Made by a program: the position numbers and the translations under genes. Below, one piece after another: positions 21,117 to 33,110 of a stretch of 64,000 nt of DNA; the stretch's first letter is position 1; each line of letters begins with the position of its first letter. The notes beneath the pieces are model-generated. The model ran no database searches, had not been told where the DNA came from, and saw only the letters and a list, made by a program, of their open reading frames with translations. The stretch comes from Pithys albifrons albifrons (Eukaryota > Chordata > Aves > Passeriformes > Thamnophilidae), in NCBI RefSeq assembly GCF_047495875.1, contig NC_092470.1, positions 14,855,001 through 14,919,000 of the forward strand, written 5' to 3'.

Positions 21117-24100
21117 AAAGCCAGTCATATCTTAAATACACACACACAACTTACTTTGAGAAACATGTATTTAGTCACTGAACTGCTGTGAGATGTTCCC
21201 ACTTTTTCCCTACAGAACCCCTTACAGTGTTCTTCAATGCCTCAGGTACAGCAGGTGGAAAATACTTGCTCTTTTACTGAAGTCTATAAGTCAGCTCTAC
21301 CTTTTGTGTCACCGATTGCACCCAGTCCCCTGACAGAGGAGGCACCTGCTATTCCTGTGAATCTGTGAGACACAGGCAGGTAGAGTTCCTCGCTGAGCTG
21401 CCACATCTTCTGGCTGTGATAGAGCACACCCAGCATGAGGCTGGCTATCCTGCCTCCAGCCAAATAGCCCATAATGCCCCTCTGCTGTTGAAGGATAACA
21501 TTAGAGATGTACTAAAGAAGCAGGGGAGGAGGACGAAATTATAGCAAAATAGTTAAATTAACAGCTTTGATGCTTTAATCCTCTTTGGCAGGTCCCTGAG
21601 CAGCAACACAAGGAAAAGTCCCTTTTCGTGATGCTCAGTAAAGGTTCCTGCTGGACAAAATATCCTCTCCATTTTTCTGCAGACATAACTATATCAACCT
21701 CTTCTATTGCTTATAAAAGGAAACCATTCTTTTCCCTACCTTGACAGCCTTTCTTTGTCACCTGTGCCATCAATTTTTTTCTTCTTAAAATATCTCTGTT
21801 CTAATTTAGAAGTATGTGACACTCACCTTGCAAAAGTGTGAGCACAGACATACGTGCAAGACAAGGAAGAATCCAGGTTGTTGAATGTTTAAGGAAATGG
21901 ACTTTATGCCAGCCAGACACAGCAGTACACAAAGCTTTCCCATTAGCAGAACAAATTGTGTTATATCTGTCTTTTCTGTTTATCTCACATTCAGCTGTGA
22001 CACACACAGTATGCAAAGTGCCAGAAAAAGAGGTGGCTCTGAAGGGTAAAAAAAAAAAAAAAGAAAAAGGAGAGAACTCAACCCAAATAAGCAACCTCAA
22101 AGGTGCAGCAGTTTAATGAGCCCAGCAAGTGGAATATGATGAATATTAGTCATCTTCCAGTTCAACATTGGGATCAAGTGGAAGAGCAAGAACACCCATA
22201 AAAATACAAAAATCAGGAAAAATCAAAATGCAAGGGGTACTGGCTTACAAAGATCACTGAAGTCTGGCGATGTTACACCAACAGCTCAAATTTAGTGCAA
22301 TGCAAACTGTCTTGGCTAAGGAAATGGCTGAAGTGCATTTTCAAGGGATTTTCAAAGAAGAAGCATTTTAGATCACTAGACTTGTAAACCTGACCTTCAC
22401 AAAAACAATGAGGGTAGGAGAATTCCTATGCTATTTCCCCTGGGTCCATCAGTCTTGGCTTACTCTAAAGCTGGAATTGAATTTTCCAAACCTGGAGGAG
22501 TCTCAGTAGATACACAAGATTTGGCCAAGACTGAATTTCAATAACAGTTTTTGACCTAATAAATTTATCAGCACTACAGAGGACTTGGAAGGAACTGTCA
22601 TGATTGAAGGCTGCATGAGAAACTCAGTTGGAACTGAAGATGGCCCATTATTTACAATACTTCATCATTAAAATCCTCTCCATCCTGGATGATGAACAGT
22701 TCTCGTGTGAATAGGAACAAGGCAAAATTCAAAATGCAGGGAAATTTGCCCTGTGGGAAAGGAAATTGTCTCAGAGATAGAGAATAAGAGATAGAGACTC
22801 AAAGATAGAGACTAAGGGGCAGAATTTGGAAACAATTCTAAAGGAAAATAGTTCCTCCTGACTTTCCTCAGAAATAGGTATATACACTCTCAGCCCTTTG
22901 GTTGTGCAGAACAGCAGCTTCTTGCAACACTGCAAGAAAAAAAGCAGTTCAAAAGAGGTTCCCACACCCACAAACCTGATGGAAACACTCACTACTGATA
23001 GGCTATATTATGCCCACAGATCCCATCTGTGGTTCCAGGCTCAGCTTCTCTCCCCATCATAGGGCCTTTGTCCCTACTCTGATCTCATCTGCCTCCCTGG
23101 AGGAATCCCTGCAGACCTGCTGCAGAAAATGGTTTGGTACAATTTCAGAAAAGTCCTCTTGTCAAAGCATAAACCCTGTGGAAATCATCCTAGGCAAAAG
23201 CTGTTTCTGGAAGCAATAGAGTTACTGAAGCTTGGCTTCCTACCGAATGCAGTTTCACAGCTGACCAGCTATGGCTGAGAGCACAAGCTTTCCAACTGAA
23301 GTGCCTGGGGCTATCTTTTCCACACTTTTCTAGTCCACAGAGCCTCCAGAGGCTACTAGAAAAGCCTTTTCCTCATCAGTGGCACAGAACACATGTTTCA
23401 CTTATACCCAGACACCTATTTTTCCTAAAATCCTAGAAACTACATTATCTTTGGGATTTCTGCTTCTCTGCAAAATTCATTTTGGAATAGGCAAATAAGC
23501 TTGTAAGTTTTTAGGGTGAGGGAATGAAATGAGAGAGTACAGGATTTTATCAACCATGTTTCCAAAGGAAACTAAATTGAAGACCAGCTATTAAAGTAAC
23601 TATCATTCCATGCCATTTTCATAAAATCTCTGAACACATCAATAATGTGAACAACTAGTGCAGATATATTCTGGGCCTCTCCTGGTCAGATCTATGGTGT
23701 TTGCTATGAACATGTCATAATTGCTAACAATCCCCAGACTAGTCCTCTTGTTCAAGCTGTGGCAGCTCATCCTTTTAGCCGTGGATGTGCCTGGTAGACT
23801 CCCCAGTGTGCCTATCAATAGCTCTTGACATGTGCAAAATGCAGTAAATATTAATCCATCAAGCCTCACAACTCCCTTTTGGGGAGTTAAACAATTTTTT
23901 TCACAGCTTACACTTTGCAAAGCCAAGGAAAAGCCTCTCAAGGACACACATAGCACTGGTGGCAGAGGCAGGAGGACAATACAGGTCATGTTGCCCCAAG
24001 TGCCACCTCAGGAAAACTCAAAGCAGTAATATCTGGGGTGGAAAAAAAAAACAACCTTTGTCATCTATTCAAATGGTGTATTTTTTCCCCAAAAGTCAAA

Positions 24101-24699
24101 GAGGCTGTGGCCAGGTGCACATTTCTCAGTGTTTCAAGCAGGCAGCCCTTATTACCGATGCCTGAGTATTCATTTGAACATCTGCACCCTTCTGTCCTTT
24201 GGGCAGCATTTGGCGAGCCTTTGGTTTGCCCCAGCAAGCTCGTATGTGCATCTGCCTTGTTCTGAAGACAGGCTCAGTGAAATCATGAGGGTTTTGGCTC
24301 ATTTCTAATGAAAACTTTGCTCAGAGACCAGCTTCAATTAGGAGTGGCCACAAAGGTTCATATCTCCACCTTTCCCAGTGCAATGTGGAGCCAAGTGTTG
24401 ATTATTCCAGGACATGTCCTTGGGGCTGCTGGAGGACAGTGCTGGCATCAATAAGGACTTGGCCTCTCCGGCAGAAGTCAAAACCTTGTGAATACAGTCT
24501 TATCCTGGGGGAAGCAGGGAGACAAACACAGAGCCAGGCAGAGCCATAGGAAACAAGCTGCCTTGCATCTTCATTATCATAAGTGTTTCTTGTTCAGTTC
24601 ATTACAGAAAACCAGTTCTCCATGTATTTTCTCCAAAACTTGTTAGGGGAGGGGAGCCCTGTGGCTTGATATATCCACTTCGCCTCCCTCCTCCAACTG
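21117..24699. other. Unannotated non-coding DNA
   Basis: Unique sequence with a 15-base A run at 22048-22062 and a small minisatellite at 22773-22816 (listed separately). The A run is not preceded by a polyadenylation signal or a recognisable retroposed body. No gene is supported. Confidence 0.55.
22773..22816. repeat. Three-unit ~15-bp minisatellite
   Basis: Three near-copies of a unit of the form AGAGATAGAGAATA, AGAGATAGAGACTCA and AAGATAGAGACTAAG lie head to tail. Units differ by one to four bases. The array is short and probably a local replication-slippage product. Confidence 0.7.
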
Positions 24700-25130
24700 A
24701 AAACTCATCAATCACTACTGACTCTTTTTCAGTAAAATCTTCATTTCATTAAAATTTAATTATTGGTTTAATTAAAATAGGCAAGCAGCAGTGTGAGATG
24801 TGTATGGTTTTTTATGGCTGAAGGAGATTGTAAAGTCCTCATTCATTTCCCAAAGTAGCTTCCTCTAAAAATTGGGCTGCCTTTTTATAGGCCAATTCTC
24901 AATGCTGCTTTCAAATGGATCCCACAGCCATTCATATAGATTAATTCGGGCAGTGAATCAGATCCTGCTTATTGGCTGCCTTTCAGAACATACTGACAAT
25001 GTTCTGGGAGCCCTGTGGTAGAGCCCTGAGAGCTCATGGGTCCCTCCAAATGATTAATTAATCCTCACACAGGCATTTTTAGTTCCGTCTTAATTTATTC
25101 ACATTGCAAAACAAATTTAGTTTTGGTGAA
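24700..25130. promoter_or_regulatory. Possible homeobox-rich conserved element
   Basis: Repeat-free segment with a dense set of TAAT/ATTA cores: AATTTAATTATTGG (about 24753-24766), TTTAATTAAAATAGG, GATTAATTCGGG (about 24940-24951), GATTAATTAATCC (about 25053-25065) and CTTAATTTATTC. The central part is balanced in composition rather than simply AT-rich. This pattern is typical of developmental enhancers, but conservation cannot be tested here. Confidence 0.22.
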
Positions 25131-28100
25131 ATGGGCCAGATTGACAAGCCTTGTGTGACTGACAACTGCTCTGTTATTCCCACAGAAAGCGTGAACAGGG
25201 GAAGGTTCTCCTATACAGTTGAAACTTGTCCTGTGACACAGGAGAAAACCTCAATGGAAACTCAACCTCTAAAACTGATAAGTGGAGGGGTAGGCCAGTC
25301 TCAGGCAACCTTTGGCCCCAGCAAGATTTAGAGGTAAAACATTATTTAAAAAAAAAACCCAAACCAAAACAAAACAGAAATACAGTGGTCTGTGTCTCTT
25401 TTCTTCATGGCTTCCCCAGCATCCCTTTCGCCTTATCCAGCATCTTCGGAACACATCTGTACACAGTGAGAAATAAGCACAAAGCAGATAACACACAAAA
25501 CTTGGCTTGGGCCACCATTCAAGGAAGTTTCCAGCTGTCCCACGGAAAAGGTGGGGAAGGGATAGTGACACACTGGAGTGGGTGGATATTTTTGTGGGGG
25601 TAGAGACAGCGCCACATTAGGACTAGCATGAAGTATCCGACTGCAGTTACACTTTGCCCGAGAACCAGACCCATTAGTTGCTAATGATTTTTGTAGTAAA
25701 AGTGATTTTGACCTCACAAGAGATGTGAATCCTTAGACTCTCTTAAATCCCCAACCATCTGGTCTTTGGATTTGTTTTAATCACTCTTCTCTTTGCACCA
25801 GTGAATTGAGTTTCAAAGACTTGTGTAGTTTTTTGTAAATGCTGGTTACAAAATAATCACAACAAAAATGGAAATATTGAAACTTTCAAATAATTTCAGC
25901 TCGTTCTTCTAGGCAATGCAGGGCTGCCTTCCCAGGGCTTTTCAATCTTCAGATCTCTTCAGCTGGAGTCCAGAAGGAAATGAGAAAAGTAGCCTTTCAT
26001 TTTGAAGCAACTCTCCAGACACTTTTGCAAGTACCTGCAATGACCTTCAGTTACCTAACCCTCTCCAGTAACACTAGCTGAGAATGCAAGTACAGGTCTG
26101 GGAACAGAGTGTACTGTTTCAAAAAGCTTTTAAATATCTTTTGTACTTGCTGGGAATCTACTCTCATAATTTTTCATTTTAAATATCTTCCTATACATGC
26201 CTGAAAGTTGTGGATCTCTTTTTATAACAAAAAGCATAGATCAATCTGCAAGTGGAGGTCTAATTTTCAGCATTGTCACTGAGCTCCTGGTGAGTCTGGA
26301 AGCACCTGAGAAAGTCAGGTAGCAATGCTGGCACCCTTATATCTTTCTTGTAATGGTAAGAGTATTGTATGATGGTGAAAAGGAAGGACTTCTGTCTTCC
26401 ATTTTTCTCCACATTGCCTGACTGAACAATACCTCTTTAAATCCCTGTTGTCAATGCTAAAATGATACCTGTCTCCATGGGTCCTATTGGATGTTAATGA
26501 ATACATAATAGGTCCATAGATCCTACTCAAGTTATTGATGTCATTAAAAACAGCTGCAGAAAAAATACAGACACAGATTGGCTACAGGTTTGAAGAAGAG
26601 TTCTTGGGGTATCAGAAAAGGTTTTGCACTGGTGTGCTTACAGGAGAAACAACACCGGGCCAGACAGGCTTTAAACTGAGCCAGTAGAGCCATAGGACAT
26701 GACTTTATGCTGTTAAGTTCAACTTCTTTGGGCTCTTTTGTCTTCCTCAGTAGCATTAGACTCACATCACAAGGTCTTGTGAGGCTTTGCAGCTTTGAGC
26801 TCCTCAGCTGAAAGGAGCCATGTAAGTGCGAACATAATTGTATCTTATTGAGGAATGCTGCTGTAATAAACAGTCTCTATTACCAACTGTCCAGCTCTAA
26901 TATTTGTGTTTATGTCAGCACTTAAAAATCATTGATCTGCAATAAACTCAGTGTGGGGAAAAGAATCTGATCCAAAGGTCAGAGCAGAGAAATGCAATTT
27001 TTCCTTAGCAGAGCCTGAGAGAGCAAGACTGGAGAGCTTGGCCACAGGAAGCGGGGCTGCACAAAGCTTCATTGCTGTTCCCTTTCCCACTGCTAGAGCA
27101 GCACTCAGGGACATGACCCAAGATCAAAGCTGCTTGTAGCAGCAGTCTGGTTGCAAGACTAATCATCATTAGTCTGCTTGGGTTGCCAGGTTGCAGGTAA
27201 CCACCCTCCGTGGTGTGTGCTGCGCTGCCAGTGCTGCACAGGCACTTTTCAAAGCAAAAATGAGTCTCCTCACAGCCCTGTGTGTGGCAAAAGCAGGGTG
27301 AACTCTGTGGATGTCTACTGACAGGTTTTGCTCCACACAGAGCCTTTGAATGAGGAACTGCCTCACTCATTTTATCTGTGAACAGGAGGGTTGCTGAACA
27401 ATAGGCATTATGGAGAACAATAGCCCAGATGCAGCCTGCCCAGGGCACACACCACTGATAACACAGGAGTGTAAAACTCTCTGAGAGCTGGATGTTACAC
27501 AGTTTAGTGCCTGAATGTCTGTCTCTCCACAAAGGCAGACACATCATCTTCTCTTAAGAGAAACCTGAAAATCTCCTCAGGCAGCTCCCGTTCCCTTGCC
27601 TGTGAGTAGAAGTGACCATCCTGCTTATTCAAACAATTTGGGAATCTTCTATCTCTCCTCTTCTGCAAGGCAGCTTCCCTTCTAGACTCCCACTTCCTGC
27701 AGTGAGTGACCCAGGAATCTGGTTCTTGTCACCATGCATCCCAACTGCCCACTCAGAATGAGTGTCTGTGTCCACCTAACCCAGACAGGACCTGGAACCA
27801 CACATTCTATTCCCTGCCTTCCTTCTGTGTCCTTTTTTTTCTCTTTCCACATCCTTGTTCTTGAAGGCACTACAGCTACCTAGAAGTGACACAATCTCCC
27901 AGCCAATGTGCACCTTGGAAATGAGATTCCTGGAGCACAGCATGTTCCTCCCATCTGACATCCCTGGTCCATGCCTTGCCACCTCCCTCCTCCATAGGCT
28001 GCAGGGAGTTTGCACTGGGGCTCAGATGGAGGAGAGCAGAGCAGGAGGCAAGACTGGCTCTGTGGCAGCTTGAAAGTTGCTCAAGGGTGAGCAAATCTGT

Positions 28101-28489
28101 ACTCAGATGTGGAGAAACCAGCAAGTCCTCTCTGAGTCTCCATTGGTAGGCTAAAAGGGCTGAGATAACTGAAGGTGAGCTCTTGATGCTCCTAGCTCAT
28201 TACAGGGAAACTGCAGAAAAATAAAACAAGAAAGTAGATTGAACATTCCCTTTTCATGCTCCAAGATTTGGGAGAAAAATGGATGATGCAAGGGCAGTGG
28301 GCTGATGGTGATGAGAAACAGGGGTTACAGAGGGCAGCAGGCCTGGCTTTAGTGATAAAACCACCAGTAAAACAGCACAATATCATCACCTGCCAGCTCC
28401 CTCCTTTAGTCCTCCTGAGTCTGCACATCCATAACTGGGGACTTGTATCTACCATCTAGGGCACTTGGTAGCCTGCAGCTCTCCACCCT
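25131..28489. other. Unannotated non-coding DNA
   Basis: No recognised gene or repeat. It contains an A-rich stretch at about 25347-25380. The longest non-CR1 open stretch of the window, 27005-27547 on the minus strand (180 codons), lies here. Its translation is Cys- and Ser-rich with no domain, and the length is within chance for a window of this size, so it is not called a gene. Confidence 0.5.
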
Positions 28490-29198
28490 AGGAGCGAGAT
28501 CTGTGATCAGATTAAAGCCCATTTCGTGTTCCCCTGCTCAGGTCCTTGACAGCTCGCTGCTCCGCCTGATGTTTACCCCGGACAGCTGACTCATTTCCAC
28601 ATGAAGAGCTGACATTTCCCTCTCAAACCCAGCGCAGGGGTCACAGGTTGATGTGTTAAAGGGAAAAACTACAATGAAGAGATTTTTCTAATCATCGCAT
28701 CAGATTACAAAGGAATGTAAATCACTGAGCAGTGTTTTTTGTTAGAAGCAGAGCAAGGTTATTTCAGGTAGTTCTCAAGAGCACTTTGATATCTCACACG
28801 ATACTCCCACATGCCGAAGCTCACACATATTCACACACACACACAGAGGGGCATGGCTGTCGCTGGAATCATTAGAAGTTCATCATGGCATGGGAAAGGA
28901 AAGTAAGATGCTCTGATATTGAGTAGTGCTTCCACCCTATGTTGCACCCCAGAGCTCCCACCTGGTCTCCACAGACTCACTTTTTGCTCTGTGCCTCTTT
29001 CTGACATCTGATAAACTGGGGTAATGTCCAGTCTTGGCAAGGATGAGCATGTCAAAAATACAGGAAGTAAGAGGAAGCATAGAAGGAGACATGGCAGGTA
29101 TGGGACATAATGCCATAAACTAGGGTCAGATTTATCTACAGGTCTGGTATTATGCTTTCACAGAAATGTCACCATAGACTTACAAAAACATCACCTGA
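28490..29198. other. Non-coding DNA with short CA repeat
   Basis: A repeat-free patch at 28490-28760 mixes GC-rich and AT-rich words (CTGACTCATTTCC, an AP-1-like TGACTCA, at about 28588-28600; GTAAATCACTGAG). It might be regulatory, but that is weak. A (CA)7 run lies at 28832-28845. No coding sequence is supported. Confidence 0.4.
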
Positions 29199-29359
29199 AA
29201 AGTTGTGGATGTCTCATCCCTGGAAGTGTTCAAGGCCAGGGTGGATGGGGCTTTGAACAAAACCTGTTCTAGTGGAAGGTGTCCCTGCCCACGGCAGGGT
29301 GGTTGGAACAAGGTGATCTTTAAGGTTCCTTCCAATCAAAACCATTCTGTGATTTTATG
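29199..29359 (+). mobile_element. CR1 3' tail fragment
   Basis: Plus-strand CR1 remnant running from AGTTGTGGATGTCTCATCCC through CTGGAAGTGTTCAAGGCCAG, GGAAGGTGTCCCTGCCCACG and GATCTTTAAGGTTCCTTCCA, ending in ACCATTCTGTGATTTTATG at 29359. The terminal 8-bp repeat is mutated, so it is an older insertion than the 18785 copy. The short open frame 29205-29390 is part of it and not a gene. Confidence 0.9.
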
Positions 29360-31364
29360 TTTTAACCTCAATTTTGTCCTTTTCCCCTAATGAAACTGAG
29401 ATGGTTCAAGGAAAGATGGGGAGTAAACAAACCAGTAAATGGATATAGCAAAATTGTTTCTCTTTTGTGACAAGTGTTGGAGATGGTCTAAAAATGGATA
29501 CAAATTATCCTAACCTGGAGCACCCAACAGAGGCCAAACAGGTGTTAGAGGCACTGACTGCAATATTTTTGCAATAAAGATGGTAAATATATTTTGTGTT
29601 TCTCAGTCTTTTCTGTGATTTTTGGAGAATCTTCTGTGAGATACCTGCTAAAATCCTGCTTCAGAAAAAGTATGATAAAAATGAAAAGCATTTAATTGTG
29701 ACCTGAAGCCCACTGAAATGCTCCAGAGAGAACTCCACACAGTCCTGCTCCAGCCTTTTGTAACTTGAATGAAGATTCAGTGGGGACAGAGGAGAGGAGT
29801 ACAGATGGGAACTGCCTCTCTGCCAGCCAGCAAACTGCCACCCAAATCAGGCAGCACAGTCAAGGAAAAAAAATAATAAAAGAAAAAAAAAAGCAGGAGC
29901 CTATAATCATTTTATGATTCTAATTTAACTTTTATGAACATGTTTTTGAGCTCCCCTAGTCAGACTCTGGTATTGATCTTTTCAGTATTGTTAACTCATA
30001 ACCAGACCATATTTGAAGACATAAACTTGAAGAGGGATAATAAAGAGAAGCCAGACTGCACTGGCTTTATTCTTCTCAGCACAGGGACTGGGAGCTGTAA
30101 ATCCTGATGGAATCAGTGAAATTATGCAAGTGAAGATGAACTCCTGTGTCAATTTTTTAGATATTGGGTACCAATGATATTAGTCTTTACTTCTACTTCA
30201 AAGTGAAATTGTCTTCGAATATAAAACATTGCAAGAGTAAGAAGCTAAACAATGGAAAAGAGCACTGACTTCTCTCTGTATCCTTTTGAAAGGTTGGTCA
30301 AACTGTGTCATTTTGGCCTATCTCTAGGCCAGCTGCAGATTCTCCCCAAATTACTCATTTCTTAGATTCAGATTCTTCCTTCCAACTCCATTCAAGAATT
30401 GAGCTAAGCAGGAGCATTTAGATCTTGTAAATGCTTTAAGGGTGAGCTGACCCAAGCACTAGCACAGGGTGGTGGATCTCCTGGCTTTGCTGTACTGCAT
30501 GTCCACCCTGTGTTTTAGGTCAGGGAGGTTCATGTGTCTTGCTCCCTGCTTCTGACTGATAACATGAAAAGCCTAAATAACAATGTTAATGGGCTTTTTT
30601 CTCTCCATGGTAACAATACAAGGAGGACAGTTTTATCCAGCCTCTGTCTGCTTCTTGAAAACAAAGGAACATGAAAAAATGTGATAGAAATAAAATAAAC
30701 ATGGGACATATTTATTTCCTTTATTAAATGGGTCCCAATCTAATGAAGTGAAGGTAGGGTGGGAGGGGCCCTTGATTCTCCCATACATAAGCAAGATGTG
30801 AAAGGTGTTCTCAGTTTGAGTAGCAGGCTGAAAAACTGAGAGGTGAAACTTCCACAATTCCTCTGAGGCCTAACCTGGTATTTGAATTTACAGTGCAGGC
30901 TGGTAAACTGTCAAGTGTGAATTATTTGCATCCGATTGCTGTTGGACTGAGGAGTACTTGTGCAGACCTTACCCAGCCACATCCTGCTGGGAACTTAACA
31001 CTGAATCTCACAGATAAAAGGTGATGGTAAAGTCTCAAGAACTTGCTGATGGTTTTTGTTAAAAACAATCCACAGCTCCGTTTTTAGTTCTGAATAACAT
31101 CCTGAAACAGGTGTGTTATTACAACTTCAGGTCCTATTGCAAACCCTTGAAATAGTACAACTCTTCCTGCTCAGCATCTCCACTCCCTCTGACACCCTCT
31201 ATCTCTCCAAGCTTAAGGTTGGAACGCATCCCACAGCCCTAATTCTGCATTTTCCATGACCCACATCACCCAGCATCTCCACATCACCTCATGCCAGCTG
31301 GAATTAAAACACAAGGGGGCTTTTCAAAAAAATAAAAGGCAGTGAGGTGTGTCCTGACAAGAGC
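29360..31364. other. Unannotated non-coding DNA
   Basis: AT-rich unique sequence with an A-rich run at about 29866-29893. No gene, RNA or further mobile element was seen. Confidence 0.55.
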
Positions 31365-31530
31365 TTGGAAGGAGCTCAGCAAAGAGCAACTGGAATGATC
31401 AGGATACTCAAGGCAGCGACTTTTGAGGAAAGACATTTCTAAACATGGCCCACATGGGTAACTACTGACTAGCAGGGTCTGTGATAAAAGTCCCTGTGTA
31501 TCAAGGTGTATAAAGAATCAAGGATGGAAT
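31365..31530 (+). mobile_element. Ancient CR1 ORF2 fragment
   Basis: Translating from 31374 in frame gives LEGAQQRATGMIRILK followed by FEERHF and a stop. This lines up with the [16 protein letters not shown]...ERLRELG block in the C-terminal part of CR1 ORF2 (compare the copy at 4295-5125). Both flanks decay quickly. It is a diverged piece of an old CR1 and may belong to the same insertion as 32500-33110, although the order along the strand (C-terminal block first) argues for two insertions. Confidence 0.5.
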
Positions 31531-32499
31531 TAAGTATTTAGATGGCACGAAGGGCATCTACCAGAGTGCACTAGTAGGAGCGATTGTATTAAATAAGGAA
31601 AGCAGGGGAAACAAAAGAGGGACATCACCTTCTCTCTCCCTGACTCAACTCTGTTTAACCAGGTCTTGAAATTAAGCCTGCTGCAGTCCCTGCAAATTTC
31701 CCTCCAGTGCAGCATTACCCACTGCAAAAAGGGGACAATTCTAGTTTAAAATTATCTCATCAGAGTTTTCTTTAGAGGCACATCCAACCCAGGACACCAG
31801 AGTGGGCATCCCTCAGTGTCCTGTCTGCCCTGCAAAACTGACAGGATCAGTAGGGAGCCAGATCCTGCTCTTTTATCCAGAAGTAGCACCTCACTGCAGC
31901 TGGCAGAGTTACAGCCAGAAGGGATCACCATGGATGTTCAGTCTGCCCCAGTCTGAGACACACAGTCTTTCCATGCTGTATCTGCCTCCTTGAGTAAGAC
32001 AGGAGCATACACCATTGAACAGAATAAACATTGCCTTTGCTGCTACTTCTTTCTCTGTGTCCTTAGAGTTGCCATGGTACCAAAACAAAATTACTACTAC
32101 GAGCTCTAGATTTGACTCAGAGAGCGAGAAATCTGCTTGTTCCTACTTTACTCATTTTATCCCATTTTTTAGGCACCCCCTCTCTCTGAAATGTGTCCAC
32201 TCATTCTGTCCAAGGCAATTCCCTCTTGCACTGAGATCTATTCTGCAGTTTTCTTCCACTGCTGGAGTATTACCAGAAAAGGACTATGTGTACATATTCA
32301 AAAAAATCATAGTAAGTTATTCTATCCCTCCAAGGTAAGAGACTATGTACCTGAGCAAACACAGCAGTTATGCTGTATTTTGAATTTCTAAGTTTTAACT
32401 GTCATTGGTCATGATAAACTAAAGAAACATACTCATATTTTTTGTGAAGAGTTGTTTGAAAAGCCATATCCAGAGTAATAAATGGTTTATTGTTAGACT
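31531..32499. other. Unannotated non-coding DNA
   Basis: Unique sequence between two old CR1 fragments. The plus-strand open stretch 32015-32338 has no domain or splice context that would support a gene. Confidence 0.5.
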
Positions 32500-33110
32500 A
32501 GCAGAATATGTCTCATGGAGGATTTACTTGGTGCCTCTTAGTTCTGGTGCTGCTCAATATTTTCATTAATAACCAGAATGATAAAATAGAAGCTAAACTT
32601 ATTAAATTTAGTCACAACATTTCTACTCAGAGCAACTAAATTCACTACAGAGGACAGGTTTAAAATTCAGCTCAGAAGAGATAAGCAGGAATGGTCAACA
32701 ATATAAATACAGAGTGGCGACAACTGGTTAAATAACTGTATGAAAGGGGATCTAGAGTAACCACTAAGCTGAAAAAGAGGCAAAAATATCACACTGTTGA
32801 GAAAGGGACAAACCATGCTGGGATACAAATAGCAGTAAGGCCTATGAGATGCATGAAAACAGCTTTTTGTTGCCCTTGGTTGGACTGGTGTGTGTTTAGC
32901 TGAGAACTGCAGTGTGTTAGTGGCACCACACGGATCCACTAAGGGAGAGCAGTAAAACAACGTGACCTACAAGGAGCCAGTGAAGGAAATGGGGCTGCTT
33001 GACTCACAAAGAACAAGATGGGAAGAGAAGGAAAAACCTACTCTCATGCTCAATGTATAAACCAGGATGGATGAGTGAGCAGCTGTGTGGTATTCAGTTG
33101 CAAGCAGGGG
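32500..33110 (+). mobile_element. Ancient CR1 with relict RT motifs
   Basis: A long, heavily mutated CR1 piece on the plus strand. From 32541 the frame reads VLVLLNIFINNQND, the end of RT motif B, then KIEAKLIKFSHN, which corresponds to motif C (in intact copies the last four residues are FADD; both catalytic aspartates are lost here). Further on, TACAAATAGCAGTAAGGCCTATGAG, CACCACACGGATCCACTAAGG and the GGAGCCAGTGAAGG region follow the expected order of the ORF2 C-terminal DNA. Many stops and small indels show great age. Boundaries are approximate. Confidence 0.7.

Noticed and set aside
22048..22071. Poly-A run as the tail of a processed pseudogene
   Set aside because: No polyadenylation signal and no recognisable gene body or target-site duplication to its left.
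27005..27547. 180-codon open stretch on the minus strand, the longest outside CR1
   Set aside because: Cys/Ser-rich translation with no domain, no splice or start context, and a length that can be expected by chance in 64 kb of this composition.
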